Source: Azolla caroliniana (taxonomy: Eukaryota > Polypodiophyta). Taken from it: a stretch of DNA of 64,000 nucleotides. The stretch spans positions 29,090 to 93,089 of the forward strand of contig JBHGNT010000093.1 of the NCBI GenBank assembly GCA_043228905.1. The letters run 5' to 3'. Positions 23,694-35,808 of this stretch are shown here, piece by piece. Within the stretch, counting starts at the first letter, position 1. Each line of letters starts with the position of its first letter. Made by a program: the position numbers and the translations under genes. The notes under the pieces were generated by a model. It had not been told where the DNA came from and did no database searches. It saw only the letters and a program-made list of their open reading frames with translations.

Positions 23694-24939
23694 TAGCTTT
23701 GTTAGCTTCGATTCGCATGTTTGAACACAAAAATCCGATATCACACGAGCCAGGCATGAACATTTTAATTTACTCACGCGCTCTTCTCCACTCCCTCCTC
23801 TAATTTGCTAATTTTTTCATGTCACTCGACCTGAGTTTCAAAATCTTGATTTTTTAATTCCATATCATCGCTAGCGATGTTAGCTTCGATTCGCATGTTT
23901 GAACACAAATATCCGACATCACACGAGCCAGGTATGAACATTTTAATTTACTCAAGGGCTCCTCTCAATTCACTCCTCAAATTTGGTAATTTCATCATGT
24001 CTCTCGATCTGAGTTTCAAAATCTTGATTTTTTAATTCCATATCATAGCTAGCGTTGTTAGCTTCGATTCGCATGTTTGAACACAAAAATCCGATATCAC
24101 CCGAGCCAGGTATGAACATTTTGATTCACTCAAGGGCTCCTCTCAACTCCATCCTCATGTTTGCTAATTTCGTCATGTCTCTTGACCTGAGTTTCAAAAT
24201 CTTGATTTTTTAATTCCATATTATAGCTAACGTTGTTAGCTTCGATTCACATGTTTGAACACAAAAATCCGATATCACACGAGCCAGGTATGAACATTTT
24301 CATTTACTTAAGGGCTCCTCTCAACTCACTACTCATGTTTGCTAGTTTCGTCATGTCTCTCGACCTGAGTTTCAAAATCTTGATTTTTTAATTCCATATT
24401 ATAGCTACCGTTGTTAGCTTCGATCCGCATGTTTGAACACAAAAATCCGATATTACACGAGCCAGGTATGAACATTTTCATTTACTCAAGGGCTCCTCTC
24501 AACTCACTCCTCATGTTTGCTAATTTCGTCATGTCTCTCGACCTGAGTTTCAAAATCTTGATTTTTTAATTCCATATCATAGCTAGTGTTGTTAGCTTCG
24601 AATCGCATGTTTGAACACAAAAGTCCGATATCACACGAGCCAGGTATGAACATTTTCATTTACTCAAGGGCTCCTCTCAACTCACTACTCATGTTTGCTA
24701 ATTTCGTCATGTCTCTCGACCTGAGTTTCTAAATCTTGATTTTTTAATTCCATATCATAGCTAGTGTTGTTAGGTTCGTTCCGCATGTTTGAACACAAAA
24801 ATCCGATATCACACGAGCCAGGTATGAACATTTAAATTTACTGACGGGCTCCTCTCAACTCACTACTCATGTTTGCTAGTTTCGTCATGTCTCTCGACCT
24901 GAGTTTCAAAATCTTGATTTCTTAATTCCATATCATAAC
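23694..24939. repeat. Seven 178-bp monomers, B-type
   Basis: Starts 23694, 23872, 24050, 24228, 24406, 24584 and 24762. Subtypes in order: ccaggcatg with tctaatttgc; tagcgatg with aaatatccgacatc; cacccgagcc with tctcttgacc; taacgttg with cacatg; taccg with cgatccgc; aaaagtccg; and ggttcgttccgc. The monomers from 24,406 start the second copy of the 1,805-bp repeat. Confidence 0.85.
23866..23879. other. 14-bp perfect palindrome across a monomer junction (first of 17)
   Basis: catcgctagcgatg equals its own reverse complement. It spans the last six bases of one monomer and the first eight of the next. It occurs before the monomers starting at 23872, 27204, 28443, 29899, 32067, 33345, 36553, 37831, 41206, 44004, 44538, 45072, 47094, 52562, 54018, 61444 and 63288 (positions start-6 to start+7). 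The common junction reads catagctagcgttg, so two symmetric changes were needed. Confidence 0.9.
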
Positions 24940-25683
24940 TAGCGTTGTTAGCTTCGAATCGCATGTTTGAACACAAAAATCCGATATCACACGCGCCAGG
25001 TATGAACATTTTCATTTACCTGTTCGCTTCGTTTCGCATGTTTTCATTTACTCAAGGGCTCCTCTCAACTCACTACTCAAATTCGGTAATTTCGTCATGT
25101 CTCTCGACCTGAGTTTCAAAATCTTCATTTTTTAATTCCATATCATAGCTAGCGTTGTTAACTTCGTTTCGCATGTTTGAACACAAAAATCCGATATCAC
25201 ACGAGCCAGGTATGAACATTTTCATTTACCTACTAGCTCTTCTCAACTCACTCCTCAAATTTGGTAATTTCGTCATGTCTCTCGACCTGAGTTTCGAAAT
25301 CTTGATTTTTTAATTCTATATCATAGCTATCTTTGTTTGCTTCGATTCGCATGTTTGAACACAAAAATCCGATATCACACGAGCCAGGTAGGAACATTTT
25401 CATTTCCGAACGGGCTCTTCTCCACTCCCTCCTCTAATTTGCTAATTTATTCATGTCTCTCGACCTGAGTTTCAAAATCTTGATTTTCTAATTCCATATT
25501 ATAGCTAGCTTTGTTAGCTTCGTTTCGCATGTTTGAACACAAAAATCCGATATCACACGAGCCAGGTAGGAACATTTTCATTTCCGAACGGGCTCTTCTC
25601 CACTCCCTCCTCTAATTTGCTAATTTATTCATGTCTCTCGACCTGAGTTTCAAAATCTTGATTTTTTAATTCCATATTATAGC
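24940..25683. repeat. 210-bp unit followed by ttaacttcg and two ccgaacgggc monomers
   Basis: Four monomers at 24940 (210 bp), 25150, 25328 and 25506. The last two are both of the gtaggaac/ccgaacgggc subtype. The second of them has gttagcttcgtttcgcatg at its start, which is the closest match in the window to the 25-bp filler inside the 210-bp units. Confidence 0.85.
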
Positions 25684-27550
25684 TAGCTTTGTTAGCTTCG
25701 ATTCGCATGTTTGAACACAAAAATCCGATATCACACGAGCCAGGCATGAACATTTTAATTTACTCACGGGCTCTTCTCCACTCCCTCCTCAAATTTGGTA
25801 ATTTCGTCATGTCTCTCGACCTGAGTTTCAAAATCTTGATTTTTTAATTCCATATTATAGCTACCGTTGTTAGCTTCGATCCGCATGTTTGAACACAAAA
25901 ATCCGATATTACACGAGCCAGGTATGAACATTTTCATTTACTCAAGGGCTCCTCTCAACTCACTCCTCATGTTTGCTAATTTCGTCATGTCTCTCGACCT
26001 GAGTTTCGAAATCTTGATTTTTTAATTCCATATCATAGCTAGCGTTGTTAGCTTCGAATCGCATGTTTGAACACAAAAATCCGATATCACACGCGCCAGG
26101 TATGAACATTTTCATTTACCTGTTCGCTTCGTTTCGCATGTTTTCATTTACTCAAGGGCTCCTCTCAACTCACTACTCAAATTCGGTAATTTCGTCATGT
26201 CTCTCGACCTGAGTTTCAAAATCTTGATTTTTTAATTCCATATCATAGCTAGCGTTGTTAGCTTCGAATCGCATGTTTGAACACAAAAATCCGATATCAC
26301 ACGCGCCAGGTATGAACATTTTCATTTACCTGTTCGCTTCGTTTCGCATGTTTTCATTTACTCAAGGGCTCCTCTCAACTCACTACTCAAATTCGGTAAT
26401 TTCGTCATGTCTCTCGACCTGAGTTTCAAAATCTTCATTTTTTAATTCCATATCATAGCTAGTGTGGTTAACTTCGTTTCGCATGTTTGAACACAAAAAT
26501 CCGATATCACACGAGCCAGGTATGAACATTTTCATTTACCTACTAGCTCTTCTCAACTCACTCCTCAAATTTGGTAATTTCGTCATGTCTCTCGACCTGA
26601 GTTTCAAAATCTTGATTTCTTAATTCCATATCATAACTAGCGTTGTTAGCTTCGAATCGCATGTTTGAACACAAAAATCCGATATCACACGCGCCAGGTA
26701 TGAACATTTTCATTTACCTGTTCGCTTCGTTTCGCATGTTTTCATTTACTCAAGGGCTCCTCTCAACTCACTACTCAAATTCGGTAATTTCGTCATGTCG
26801 CTCGACCTGAGTTTCAAAATCTTCATTTTTTAATTCCATATCATAGCTAGCGTTGTTAACTTCGTTTCGCATGTTTGAACACAAAAATCCGATATCACAC
26901 GAGCCAGGTATGAACATTTTCATTTACCTACTAGCTCTTCTCAACTCACTCCTCAAATTTGGTAATTTCGTCATGTCTCTCGACCTGAGTTTCGAAATCT
27001 TGATTTTTTAATTCTATATCATAGCTATCTTTGTTTGCTTCGATTCGCATGTTTGAACACAAAAATCCGATATCACACGAGCCAGGTAGGAACATTTTCA
27101 TTTCCGAACGGGCTCTTCTCCACTCCCTCCTCTAATTTGCTAATTTATTCATGTCTCTCGACCTGAGTTTCAAAATCTTGATTTTTTAATTCCATATCAT
27201 CGCTAGCGATGTTAGCTTCGATTCGCATGTTTGAACACAAATATCCGACATCACGCAAGCCAGGTATGAACATTTTAATTTACTCAAGGGCTCCTCTCAA
27301 TTCACTCCTCAAATTTGGTAATTTCATCATGTCTCTCGACCTGAGTCTCAAAATCTTGATTTTTTAATTCCATATCATAGCTAGCGTTGTTAGCTTCGAT
27401 TCGCATGTTTGAACACAAAAACCCGATATCACCCGAGCCAGGTATGAACATTTTGATTCACTCAAGGGCTCCTCTCAACTCCATCCTCATGTTTGCTAAT
27501 TTCGTCATGTCTCTTGACCTGAGTTTCAAAATCTTGATTTTTTAATTCCA
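25562..27550. repeat. 2.0-kb block shared with 42,361-44,350
   Basis: Order and private variants match at offset about 16,800. Shared markers are a hybrid ccaggcatg monomer with aaatttggtaatttcg (25,684 and 42,483), two consecutive 210-bp units (26,040/26,250 and 42,840/43,050), and the rare catgtcgctcgacc (near 26,795 and 43,595). The offset changes by 1 bp at the 179-bp monomer 42,661. Confidence 0.82.
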
Positions 27551-28110
27551 TATTATAGCTAACGTTGTTAGCTTCGATTCACATGTTTGAACACAAAAAT
27601 CCGATATCACCCGAGCCAGGTATGAACATTTTGATTCACTCAAGGGCTCCTCTAACCTCCATCCTCATGTTTGCTAATTTCGTCATGTCTCTTGACCTGA
27701 GTTTCAAAATCTTGATTTTTTAATTCCATATTATAGCTAACGTTGTTAGCTTCGATTCACATGTTTGAACACAAAAATCCGATATCACACGAGCCAGGTA
27801 TGAATATTTTAATTTAGCTACTAGCTCTTCTCAACTCACTCCTCAAATTTGGTAATTTCGTCATGTCTCTCGACCTGAGTTTCAAAATCTTGATTTTTTA
27901 ATTCGATATTATAGCTACCGTTGTTAGCTTCGATTCGCATGTTTGAACACAAAAATCCAATATCACACGAGCCAGGTATGAACATTTTCATTTACTCAAG
28001 GGCTCCTCTCAACTCACTCCTCATGTTTGCGAATTTCGTCATGTCTCTCGACCTGAGTTTGAAAATCTTGATTTTTTAATTCCATATAATAGCTAGCGTT
28101 GTTAGCTTCG
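26250..28110. repeat. 1.9-kb block shared with 46,140-48,000
   Basis: Offset 19,890 bp. Shared rare variants are tagtgt at the 26,460/46,350 start, gagtctcaaaatc (near 27,346/47,236), aaaaacccgatatcacccg (near 27,419/47,309) and gagtttgaaaatc. It overlaps the block shared with 42.4 kb, so this region is a mosaic related to two places downstream. Confidence 0.82.
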
Positions 28111-28620
28111 AATCGCATGTTTGAACACAAAAATCCGATATAACAGGTAGGAACATTTTCATTTCCGAACGGGCTCTTCTCCACTCCCTCCTCTAATTTA
28201 CTAATTTATTCATGTCTCTCGACCTGAGTTTCAAAATCTCGATTTTTTAATTCCATATTATAGCTAGCTTTGTTAGCTTCGATTCGCATGTTTGAACACA
28301 AAAATCCGATATCACACGAGCCAGGCATGAACAGTTTAATTTACTCACGGGCTCTTCTCCACTCCCTCCTCTAATTTGCTAATTTCTTCATGTCACTCGA
28401 CCTGACTTTCAAAATCTTGATTTTTTAATTCCATATCATCGCTAGCGATGTTAGCTTCGATTCGCATGTTTGAACACAAATATCCGACATCACGCAAGCC
28501 AGGTATGAACATTTTAATTTACTCAAGGGCTCCTCTCAATTCACTCCTCAAATTTGGTAATTTCATCATGTCTCTCGACCTGAGTTTCAAAATCTTGATT
28601 TTTTAATTCCATATCATAGC
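28094..28620. repeat. 171-bp monomer and two followers, shared with 40,857-41,383
   Basis: Offset 12,763 bp. Shared private variants are gatataacagg (7-bp deletion), tctaatttactaatttattc and gcatgaacagtttaat, followed by the palindrome-bearing tagcgatg monomer. The resemblance extends left to about 27,950 and fades about 28,650. Confidence 0.85.
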
Positions 28621-30254
28621 TAGCGTTGTTAGCTTCGATTCGCATGTTTGAACACAAAAATCCGATATTACACGAGCCAGGTATGAACATTTTCATTTAC
28701 TCAAGGGCTCCTCTCAACTCACTCCTCATGTTTGCTAATTTCGTCATGTTTCTCGACCTGAGTTTCGAAATCTTGATTTTTTAATTCCATATCATAGCTA
28801 GCGTTGTTAGCTTCGAATCGCATGTTTGAACACAAAAGTCCGATATCACACGAGCCAGGTATGAACATTTTCATTTACTCAAGGGCTCCTCTCAACTCAC
28901 TACTCATGTTTGCTAATTTCGTCATGTCTCTCGACCTGAGTTTCAAAATCTTGATTTTTTGATTCCATATCATAGCTAGCGTTGTTAGGTTCGTTTCGCA
29001 TGTTTGAACATAAAAATCCGATATCACACGAGCCAGGTATGAACATTTAAATTTACTCACGGGCTCCTCTCAACTCACTACTCATGTTTGCTAGTTTCGT
29101 CATGTCTCTCGACCTGAGTTTCAAAATCTTGATTTCTTAATTCCATATCATAACTAGCGTTGTTAGCTTCGAATCGCATGTTTGAACACAAAAATCCGAT
29201 ATCACACGCGCCAGGTATGAACATTTTCATTTACCTGTTCGCTTCGTTTCGCATGTTTTCATTTACTCAAGGGCTCCTCTCAACTCACTACTCAAATTCG
29301 GTAATTTCGTCATGTCTCTCGACCTGAGTTTCAAAATCTTCATTTTTTAATTCCATATCATAGCTAGCGTTGTTAACTTCGTTTCGCATGTTTGAACACA
29401 AAAATCCGATATCACACGAGCCAGGTATGAACATTTTCATTTACCTACTAGCTCTTCTCAACTCACTCCTCAAATTTGGTAATTTCGTCATGTCTCTCGA
29501 CCTGAGTTTCGAAATCTTGATTTTTTAATTCTATATCATAGCTATCTTTGTTTGCTTCGATTCGCATGTTTGAACACAAAAATCCGATATCACACGAGCC
29601 AGGTAGGAACATTTTCATTTCCGAACGGGCTCTTCTCCACTCCCTCCTCTAATTTGCTAATTTATTCATGTCTCTCGACCTGAGTTTCAAAATCTTGATT
29701 TTTTAATTCCATATTATAGCTAGCTTTGTTAGCTTCGATTCGTATGTTTGAACACAAAAATCCGATATCACACGAGCCAGGCATGAACATTTTAATTTAC
29801 TCACGGGCTCTTCTCCACTCCCTCCTCTAATTTGCTAATTTCTTCATGTCACTCGACCTGAGTTTCAAAATCTTGATTTTTTAATTCCATATCATCGCTA
29901 GCGATGTTAGCTTCGATTCGCATGTTTGAACACAAATATCCGACATCACACGAGCCAGGTATGAACATTTTAATTTACTCAAGGGCTCCTCTCAATTCCC
30001 TCCTCAAATTTGGTAATTTCATCATGTCTCTCGACCTGAGTTTCAAAATCTTGATTTTTTAATTCTATATCATAGCTAGCTTTGTTTGCTTCGATTCGCA
30101 TGTTTGAACACAAAAATCCGATATCACACGAGCCAGGTATGAACATTTTCATTTACTCAAGGGCTCCTCTCAACTCACTCCTCATGTTTGCTAATTTCGT
30201 CATGTCTCTCGACCTGAGTTTCAAAATCATGATTTTTTAATTCCATATCATAGC
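28621..30254. repeat. Approach to and start of an 8-mer-type run
   Basis: Monomers 28621, 28799 and 28977 (attacacg; aaaagtccg; ggttcgtttcgc with cataaaaatcc) lead into 29155 (210 bp), 29365, 29543, 29721, 29899 and 30077. These are in the order of the 1,456-bp 8-mer defined at 31,323. The next 210-bp unit is 2,168 bp away, which is 1,456 plus 712, because two extra dimers are inserted at 30.1-31.1 kb. Confidence 0.85.
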
Positions 30255-31144
30255 TAGCGTTGTTAGCTTCGAATCGCATGTTTGAACACAAAAGTCCGAT
30301 ATCACACGAGCCAGGTATGAACATTTTAATTTACTCAAGGGCTCCTCTCAATTCCCTCCTCAAATTTGGTAATTTAATCATGTCTCTCGACCTGAGTTTC
30401 AAAATCTTGATTTTTTAATTCTATATCATAGCTAGCTTTGTTTGCTTCGATTCGCATGTTTGAACACAAAAATCCGATATCACACGAGCCAGGTATGAAC
30501 ATTTTCATTTACTCAAGGGCTCCTCTCAACTCACTCCTCATGTTTGCTAATTTCGTCATGTCTCTCGACCTGAGTTTCAAAATCATGATTTTTTAATTCC
30601 ATATCATAGCTAGCGTTGTTAGCTTCGAATCGCATGTTTGAACACAAAAGTCCGATATCACACGAGCCAGGTATGAACATTTTAATTTACTCAAGGGCTC
30701 CTCTCAATTCCCTCCTCAAATTTGGTAATTTAATCATGTCTCTCGACCTGAGTTTCAAAATCTTGATTTTTTAATTCTATATCATAGCTAGCTTTGTTTG
30801 CTTCGATTCGCATGTTTGAACACAAAAGTCCGATATCACACGAGCCAGGTATGAACATTTTCATTTACTCAAGGGCTCCTCTCAACTCACTCCTCATGTT
30901 TGCTAATTTCGTCATGTCTCTCGACCTGAGTTTCAAAATCATGATTTTTTAATTCCATATCATAGCTAGCGTTGTTAGCTTCGAATCGCATGTTTGAACA
31001 CAAAAGTCCGATATCACACGACCCAGGTATGAACATTTTCATTTACTCAAGGGCTCCTCTCAACTCACTACTCATGTTTGCTAATTTCGTCATGTCTCTC
31101 GACCTGAGTTTCAAAATCTTGATTTTTTAATTCCATATCATAGC
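30077..31144. repeat. Dimeric tandem repeat, three copies of 356 bp
   Basis: Units at 30,077-30,432, 30,433-30,788 and 30,789-31,144. Each has a tagctttgtttgc monomer ending aaaatcatgat and an aaaagtccg monomer. In the first two units the second monomer has the private text ggtaatttaatcatg. In the third it is the cacgacccagg/actcatgtttgc subtype. Confidence 0.9.
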
Positions 31145-31322
31145 TAGCGTTGTTAGGTTCGTTTCGCATGTTTGAACATAAAAATCCGATATCACACGAG
31201 CCAGGTATGAACATTTAAATTTACTCACGGGCTCCTCTCAACTCACTACTCATGTTTGCTAGTTTCGTCATGTCTCTCGACCTGAGTTTCAAAATCTTGA
31301 TTTCTTAATTCCATATCATAAC

Positions 31323-32778
31323 TAGCGTTGTTAGCTTCGAATCGCATGTTTGAACACAAAAATCCGATATCACACGCGCCAGGTATGAACATTTTCATTT
31401 ACCTGTTCGCTTCGTTTCGCATGTTTTCATTTACTCAAGGGCTCCTCTCAACTCACTACTCAAATTCGGTAATTTCGTCATGTCTCTCGACCTGAGTTTC
31501 AAAATCTTCATTTTTTAATTCCATATCATAGCTAGCGTTGTTAACTTCGTTTCGCATGTTTGAACACAAAAATCCGATATCACACGAGCCAGGTATGAAC
31601 ATTTTCATTTACCTACTAGCTCTTCTCAACTCACTCCTCAAATTTGGTAATTTCGTCATGTCTCTCGACCTGAGTTTCGAAATCTTGATTTTTTAATTCT
31701 ATATCATAGCTATCTTTGTTTGCTTCGATTCGCATGTTTGAACACAAAAATCCGATATCACACGAGCCAGGTAGGAACATTTTCATTTCTGAACGGGCTC
31801 TTCTCCACTCCCTCCTCTAATTTGCTAATTTATTCATGTCTCTCGACCTGAGTTTCAAAATCTTGATTTTTTAATTCCATATTATAGCTAGCTTTGTTAG
31901 CTTCGATTCGCATGTTTGAACACAAAAATCCGATATCACACGAGCCAGGCATGAACATTTTAATTTACTCACGGGCTCTTCTCCACTCCCTCCTCTAATT
32001 TGCTAATTTCTTCATGTCACTCGACCTGAGTTTCAAAATCTTGATTTTTTAATTCCATATCATCGCTAGCGATGTTAGCTTCGATTCGTACGTTTGAACA
32101 CAAATATCCGACATCGCACGAGCCAGGTATGAACATTTTAATTTACTCAAGGGCTCCTCCCAATTCCCTCCTCAAATTTGGTAATTTCATCATGTCTCTC
32201 GACCTGAGTTTCAAAATCTTGATTTTTTAATTCTATATCATAGCTAGCTTTGTTTGCTTCGATTCGCATGTTTGAACACAAAAATCCGGTATCACACGAG
32301 CCAGGTATGAACATTTTCATTTACTCAAGGGCTCCTCTCAACTCACTCCTCATGTTTGCTAATTTCGTCATGTCTCTCGACCTGAGTTTCAAAATCATGA
32401 TTTTTTAATTCCATATCATAGCTAGCGTTGTTAGCTTCGAATCGCATGTTTGAACACAAAAGTCCGATATCACACGAGCCAGGTATGAACATTTTCATTT
32501 ACTCAAGGGCTCCTCTCAACTCACTACTCATGTTTGCTAATTTCGTCATGTCTCTCGACCTGAGTTTCAAAATCTTGATTTTTTAATTCCATATCATAGC
32601 TAGCGTTGTTAGGTTCGTTTCGCATGTTTGAACACAAAAATCCGATATCACACGAGCCAGGTATGAACATTTAAATTTACTCACGGGCTCCTCTCAACTC
32701 ACTACTCATGTTTGCTAGTTTCGTCATGTCTCTCGACCTGAGTTTCAAAATCTTGATTTCTTAATTCCATATCATAAC
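31323..32778. repeat. 8-monomer higher-order repeat (1,456 bp), sub-array B
   Basis: Order: 210-bp unit; ttaacttcgtttcgc; tatctttgtttgc; tagctttgttagc with ccaggcatg; tagcgatg with aaatatccgacatc; tagctttgtttgc with aaaatcatg; aaaagtccg; ggttcgtttcgc with acatttaaattt. The next 210-bp unit begins at 32,779. The same order fills 35,809-37,264, 51,818-53,273 and 53,274-54,729. Confidence 0.9.
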
Positions 32779-33522
32779 TAGCGTTGTTAGCTTCGAATCG
32801 CATGTTTGAACACAGAAATCCGATATCACACGCGCCAGGTATGAACATTTTCATTTACCTGTTCGCTTCGTTTCGCATGTTTTCATTTACTCAAGGGCTC
32901 CTCTCAACTCACTACTCAAATTCGGTAATTTCGTCATGTCTCTCGACCTGAGTTTCAAAATCTTCATTTTTTAATTCCATATCATAGCTAGCGTTGTTAG
33001 GTTCGTTTCGTATGTTTGAACACAAAAATCCGATATCACACGAGCCAGGTATGAACATTTTCATTTACCTACTAGCTCTTCTCAACTCACTCCTCAAATT
33101 TGGTAATTTCGTCATGTCTCTCGACCTGAGTTTCGAAATCTTGATTTTTTAATTCTATATCATAGCTATCTTTGTTTGCTTCGATTTGCATGTTTGAACA
33201 CAAAAATCCGATATCACACGAGCCAGGCATGAACATTTTAATTTACTCACGGGCTCTTCTCCACTCCCTCCTCTAATTTGCTAATTTCTTCATGTCACTC
33301 GACCTGAATTTCAAAATCTTGATTTTTTAATTCCATATCATCGCTAGCGATGTTAGCTTCGATTCGCATGATTGAACACAATAATCCGATATCACACGAG
33401 CCAGGTATGAACATTTTAATTTACTCACGGCCTCTTCTCCACTCCCTCCTCAAATTTGCTAATTTCATCATGTCTCTCGACCTGAGTTTCAAAATCTTGA
33501 TTTTTTAATTCCATATCATAGC

Positions 33523-33878
33523 TAGCGTTGTTAGCTTCGATGCGCATGTTTGAACACAAAAATCCGATATCACCCGAGCCAGGTATGAACATTTTGATTC
33601 ACTCAAGGGCTCCTCTCAACTCCCTCCTCATGTTTCCTAATTTCGTTATGTCTCTCGACCTGAGTTTTAAAATATTGATTTTTTAATTCTATATCATAGC
33701 TACCGTTGTCAGCTTCGAATCGCATGTTTGAACACAAAAATCCGATATCACACGAGCCAGGTATGAACATTTTCATTTACTCACAGGCTCCTCTCAACTC
33801 ACTACTCACATTTGTTCATTTCGTCATGTCTCTCGACCTGAGTTTCAAAATCTTGATTTTTTAATTCCATGTCATAGG
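33523..33878. repeat. Island of sub-array A-like monomers inside B, copy 1
   Basis: Monomer 33,523 has ctcatgtttcctaatttcg and ttttaaaatattg. Monomer 33,701 has ttactcacaggctcc and cactactcacatttgttc. Both signatures belong to sub-array A. The pair sits between tagcgatg/B monomers and recurs at 38,009-38,364. Confidence 0.82.
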
Positions 33879-34056
33879 TACCGTTGTTAGCTTCGATTCG
33901 CATGTTTGAACATAAAAATCCGATATCACACGAGCCAGGTATGAACATTTTTATTAACCCAGTAGCTCTTCTCAACCCACTCCTCATGTTTGCTAATTTC
34001 GTCATGTCTCTCGACCTGAGTTTCAAAATCATGATTTTTTAATTCCATATAATAGC

Positions 34057-34412
34057 TAGCGTTGTTAGCTTCGAATCGCATGTTTGAACACAAAAGTCCG
34101 ATATCACACGAGCCAGGTATGAACATTTTCATTTACTCAAGGGCTCCTCTCAACTCACTACTCATGTTTGTTAATTTCGTCATGTCTCTCGACCTGAGTT
34201 TCAAAATCTTGATTTTTTAATTCCATATCATAGCTAGCTTTGTTAGCTTCGATTCGCATGTTTGAACATAAAAATCCGATCTCACACGAGCCAGGTATGA
34301 ACATTTTTATTTACCTACTAGCTCTTCTCAACCCACTACTCAAATTTGGTAATTTCGTCATGTCTCTCGACCTGAGTTTCAAAATCTTGATTTTTTAATT
34401 CGATATCATAGC
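34057..34412. repeat. 356-bp dimer (aaaagtccg plus tagctttg/cataaaaatccgatc)
   Basis: First monomer: aaaagtccg with ctcatgtttgttaatttcg. Second: tagctttgttagc with cataaaaatccgatctcac and cccactactcaaatttgg. The same dimer is at 34,919, 35,275, 38,543, 39,789, 55,830 and 58,532, so it is a mobile two-monomer module within sub-array B. Confidence 0.85.
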
Positions 34413-34768
34413 TAGCGTTGTTAGCTTCAATTCGCATGTTTGAACACAAAAATCCGATATCACACGAGCCAGGTATGAATATTTTAATTTACCTACTAGC
34501 TCTTCTCAACTCACTCCTCAAATTTGGTAATTTCGTCATGTCTCTCGACCTGAGTTTCAAAATCTTGATTTTTTAATTCCATATTATAGCTACCGTTGTT
34601 AGCTTCGATCCGCATGTTTGAACACAAAAATCCGATATTACACGAGCCAGGTATGAACATTTTCATTTACTCAAGGGCTCCTCTCAACTCACTCCTCATG
34701 TTTGCTAATTTCGTCATGTCTCTCGACCTGAGTTTCAAAATCTTGATTTTTTAATTCCATATCATAGC

Positions 34769-34918
34769 TAGCGTTGTTAGCTTCGAATCGCATGTTTGAA
34801 CACAAAAGTCCGATATCACACGAGCCAGGTATGAACATTTTCATTTACTCAAGGGCTCCTCTCAACTCACTACTCATGTTTGCTAATTTAGTCATGTCTC
34901 TCGACCTGAGTTTCAAGC
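34769..34918. repeat. 150-bp monomer with a 28-bp deletion
   Basis: The text runs gagtttcaa directly into gctagcgttg (junction at 34,916/34,917). Twenty-eight bases are lost, including the T6 tract and the end of the monomer. Only a 1-bp overlap is possible at the junction. The duplicate monomer at 39,255-39,432 is full length, so the loss happened after, or at the edge of, the 3.77-kb duplication. Confidence 0.93.
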
Positions 34919-35630
34919 TAGCGTTGTTAGCTTCGAATCGCATGTTTGAACACAAAAGTCCGATATCACACGAGCCAGGTATGAACATTTTCATTTACTC
35001 AAGGGCTCCTCTCAACTCACTACTCATGTTTGTTAATTTCGTCATGTCTCTCGACCTGAGTTTCAAAATCTTGATTTTTTAATTCCATATCATAGCTAGC
35101 TTTGTTAGCTTCGATTCGCATGTTTGAACATAAAAATCCGATCTCACACGAGCCAGGTATGAACATTTTTATTTACCTACTAGCTCTTCTCAACCCACTA
35201 CTCAAATTTGGTAATTTCGTCATGTCTCTCGACCTGAGTTTCAAAATCTTGATTTTTTAATTCGATATCATAGCTAGCGTTGTTACCTTCGAATCGCATT
35301 TTTGAACACAAAAGTCCGATATCACACGAGCCAGGTATGAACATTTTCATTTACTCAAGGGCTCCTCTCAACTCACTACTCATGTTTGTTAATTTCGTCA
35401 TGTCTCTCGACCTGAGTTTCAAAATCTTGATTTTTTAATTCCATATCATAGCTAGCTTTGTTAGCTTCGATTCGCATGTTTGAACATAAAAATCCGATCT
35501 CACACGAGCCAGGTATGAACATTTTTATTTACCTACTAGCTCTTCTCAACCCACTACTCAAATTTGGTAATTTCGTCATGTCTCTCGACCTGAGTTTCAA
35601 AATCTTGATTTTTTAATTCGATATCATAGC
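34919..35630. repeat. Two tandem copies of the 356-bp dimer
   Basis: 34,919-35,274 and 35,275-35,630. The second copy has small private changes (gttaccttcg, cgcatttttg) at its start. It lies between the two copies of the 3.77-kb duplication and is not found at the equivalent place after 39,433. Confidence 0.87.
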
Positions 35631-35808
35631 TAGCGTTGTTAGGTTCGTTTCGCATGTTTGAACATAAAAATCCGATATCACACGAGCCAGGTATGAACAT
35701 TTAAATTTACTCACGGGCTCCTCTCAACTCACTACTCATGTTTGCTAGTTTCGTCATGTCTCTCGACCTGAGTTTCAAAATCTTGATTTCTTAATTCCAT
35801 ATCATAAC

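Larger units (their letters stand above)
31145..34914. repeat. 3.77-kb segmental duplication, copy 1
   Basis: Matches 35,631-39,400 at a fixed offset of 4,486 bp (25 x 178 plus two 32-bp insertions minus the 28-bp deletion at 34,769). Rare shared text includes catgattgaacacaataatc, aaaaatccggtatc, gttgtcagcttcg, ttccatgtcatagg and tgctaatttagtca. The copies diverge left of 31,145 and right of 34,914. Confidence 0.9.

Noticed and set aside
33802-34132. Overlapping minus-strand open frames here and at 28,875-29,060, 38,288-38,518, 42,563-42,817 and 51,008-51,232
   Set aside because: All translate the reverse complement of the monomer (containing MELKNQDFETQVERHDE-like text) and appear wherever a chance substitution removes a stop. 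Because 178 is not a multiple of 3, no protein can be maintained along the array.
34774-35082. Open reading frame of 102 codons, + strand, with an internally repeated peptide
   Set aside because: It exists only because the 150-bp monomer keeps frame with the next monomer and lacks the usual TAA in tttttaattc. The peptide is simply the monomer translated twice. No codon bias, promoter or homologue is evident.
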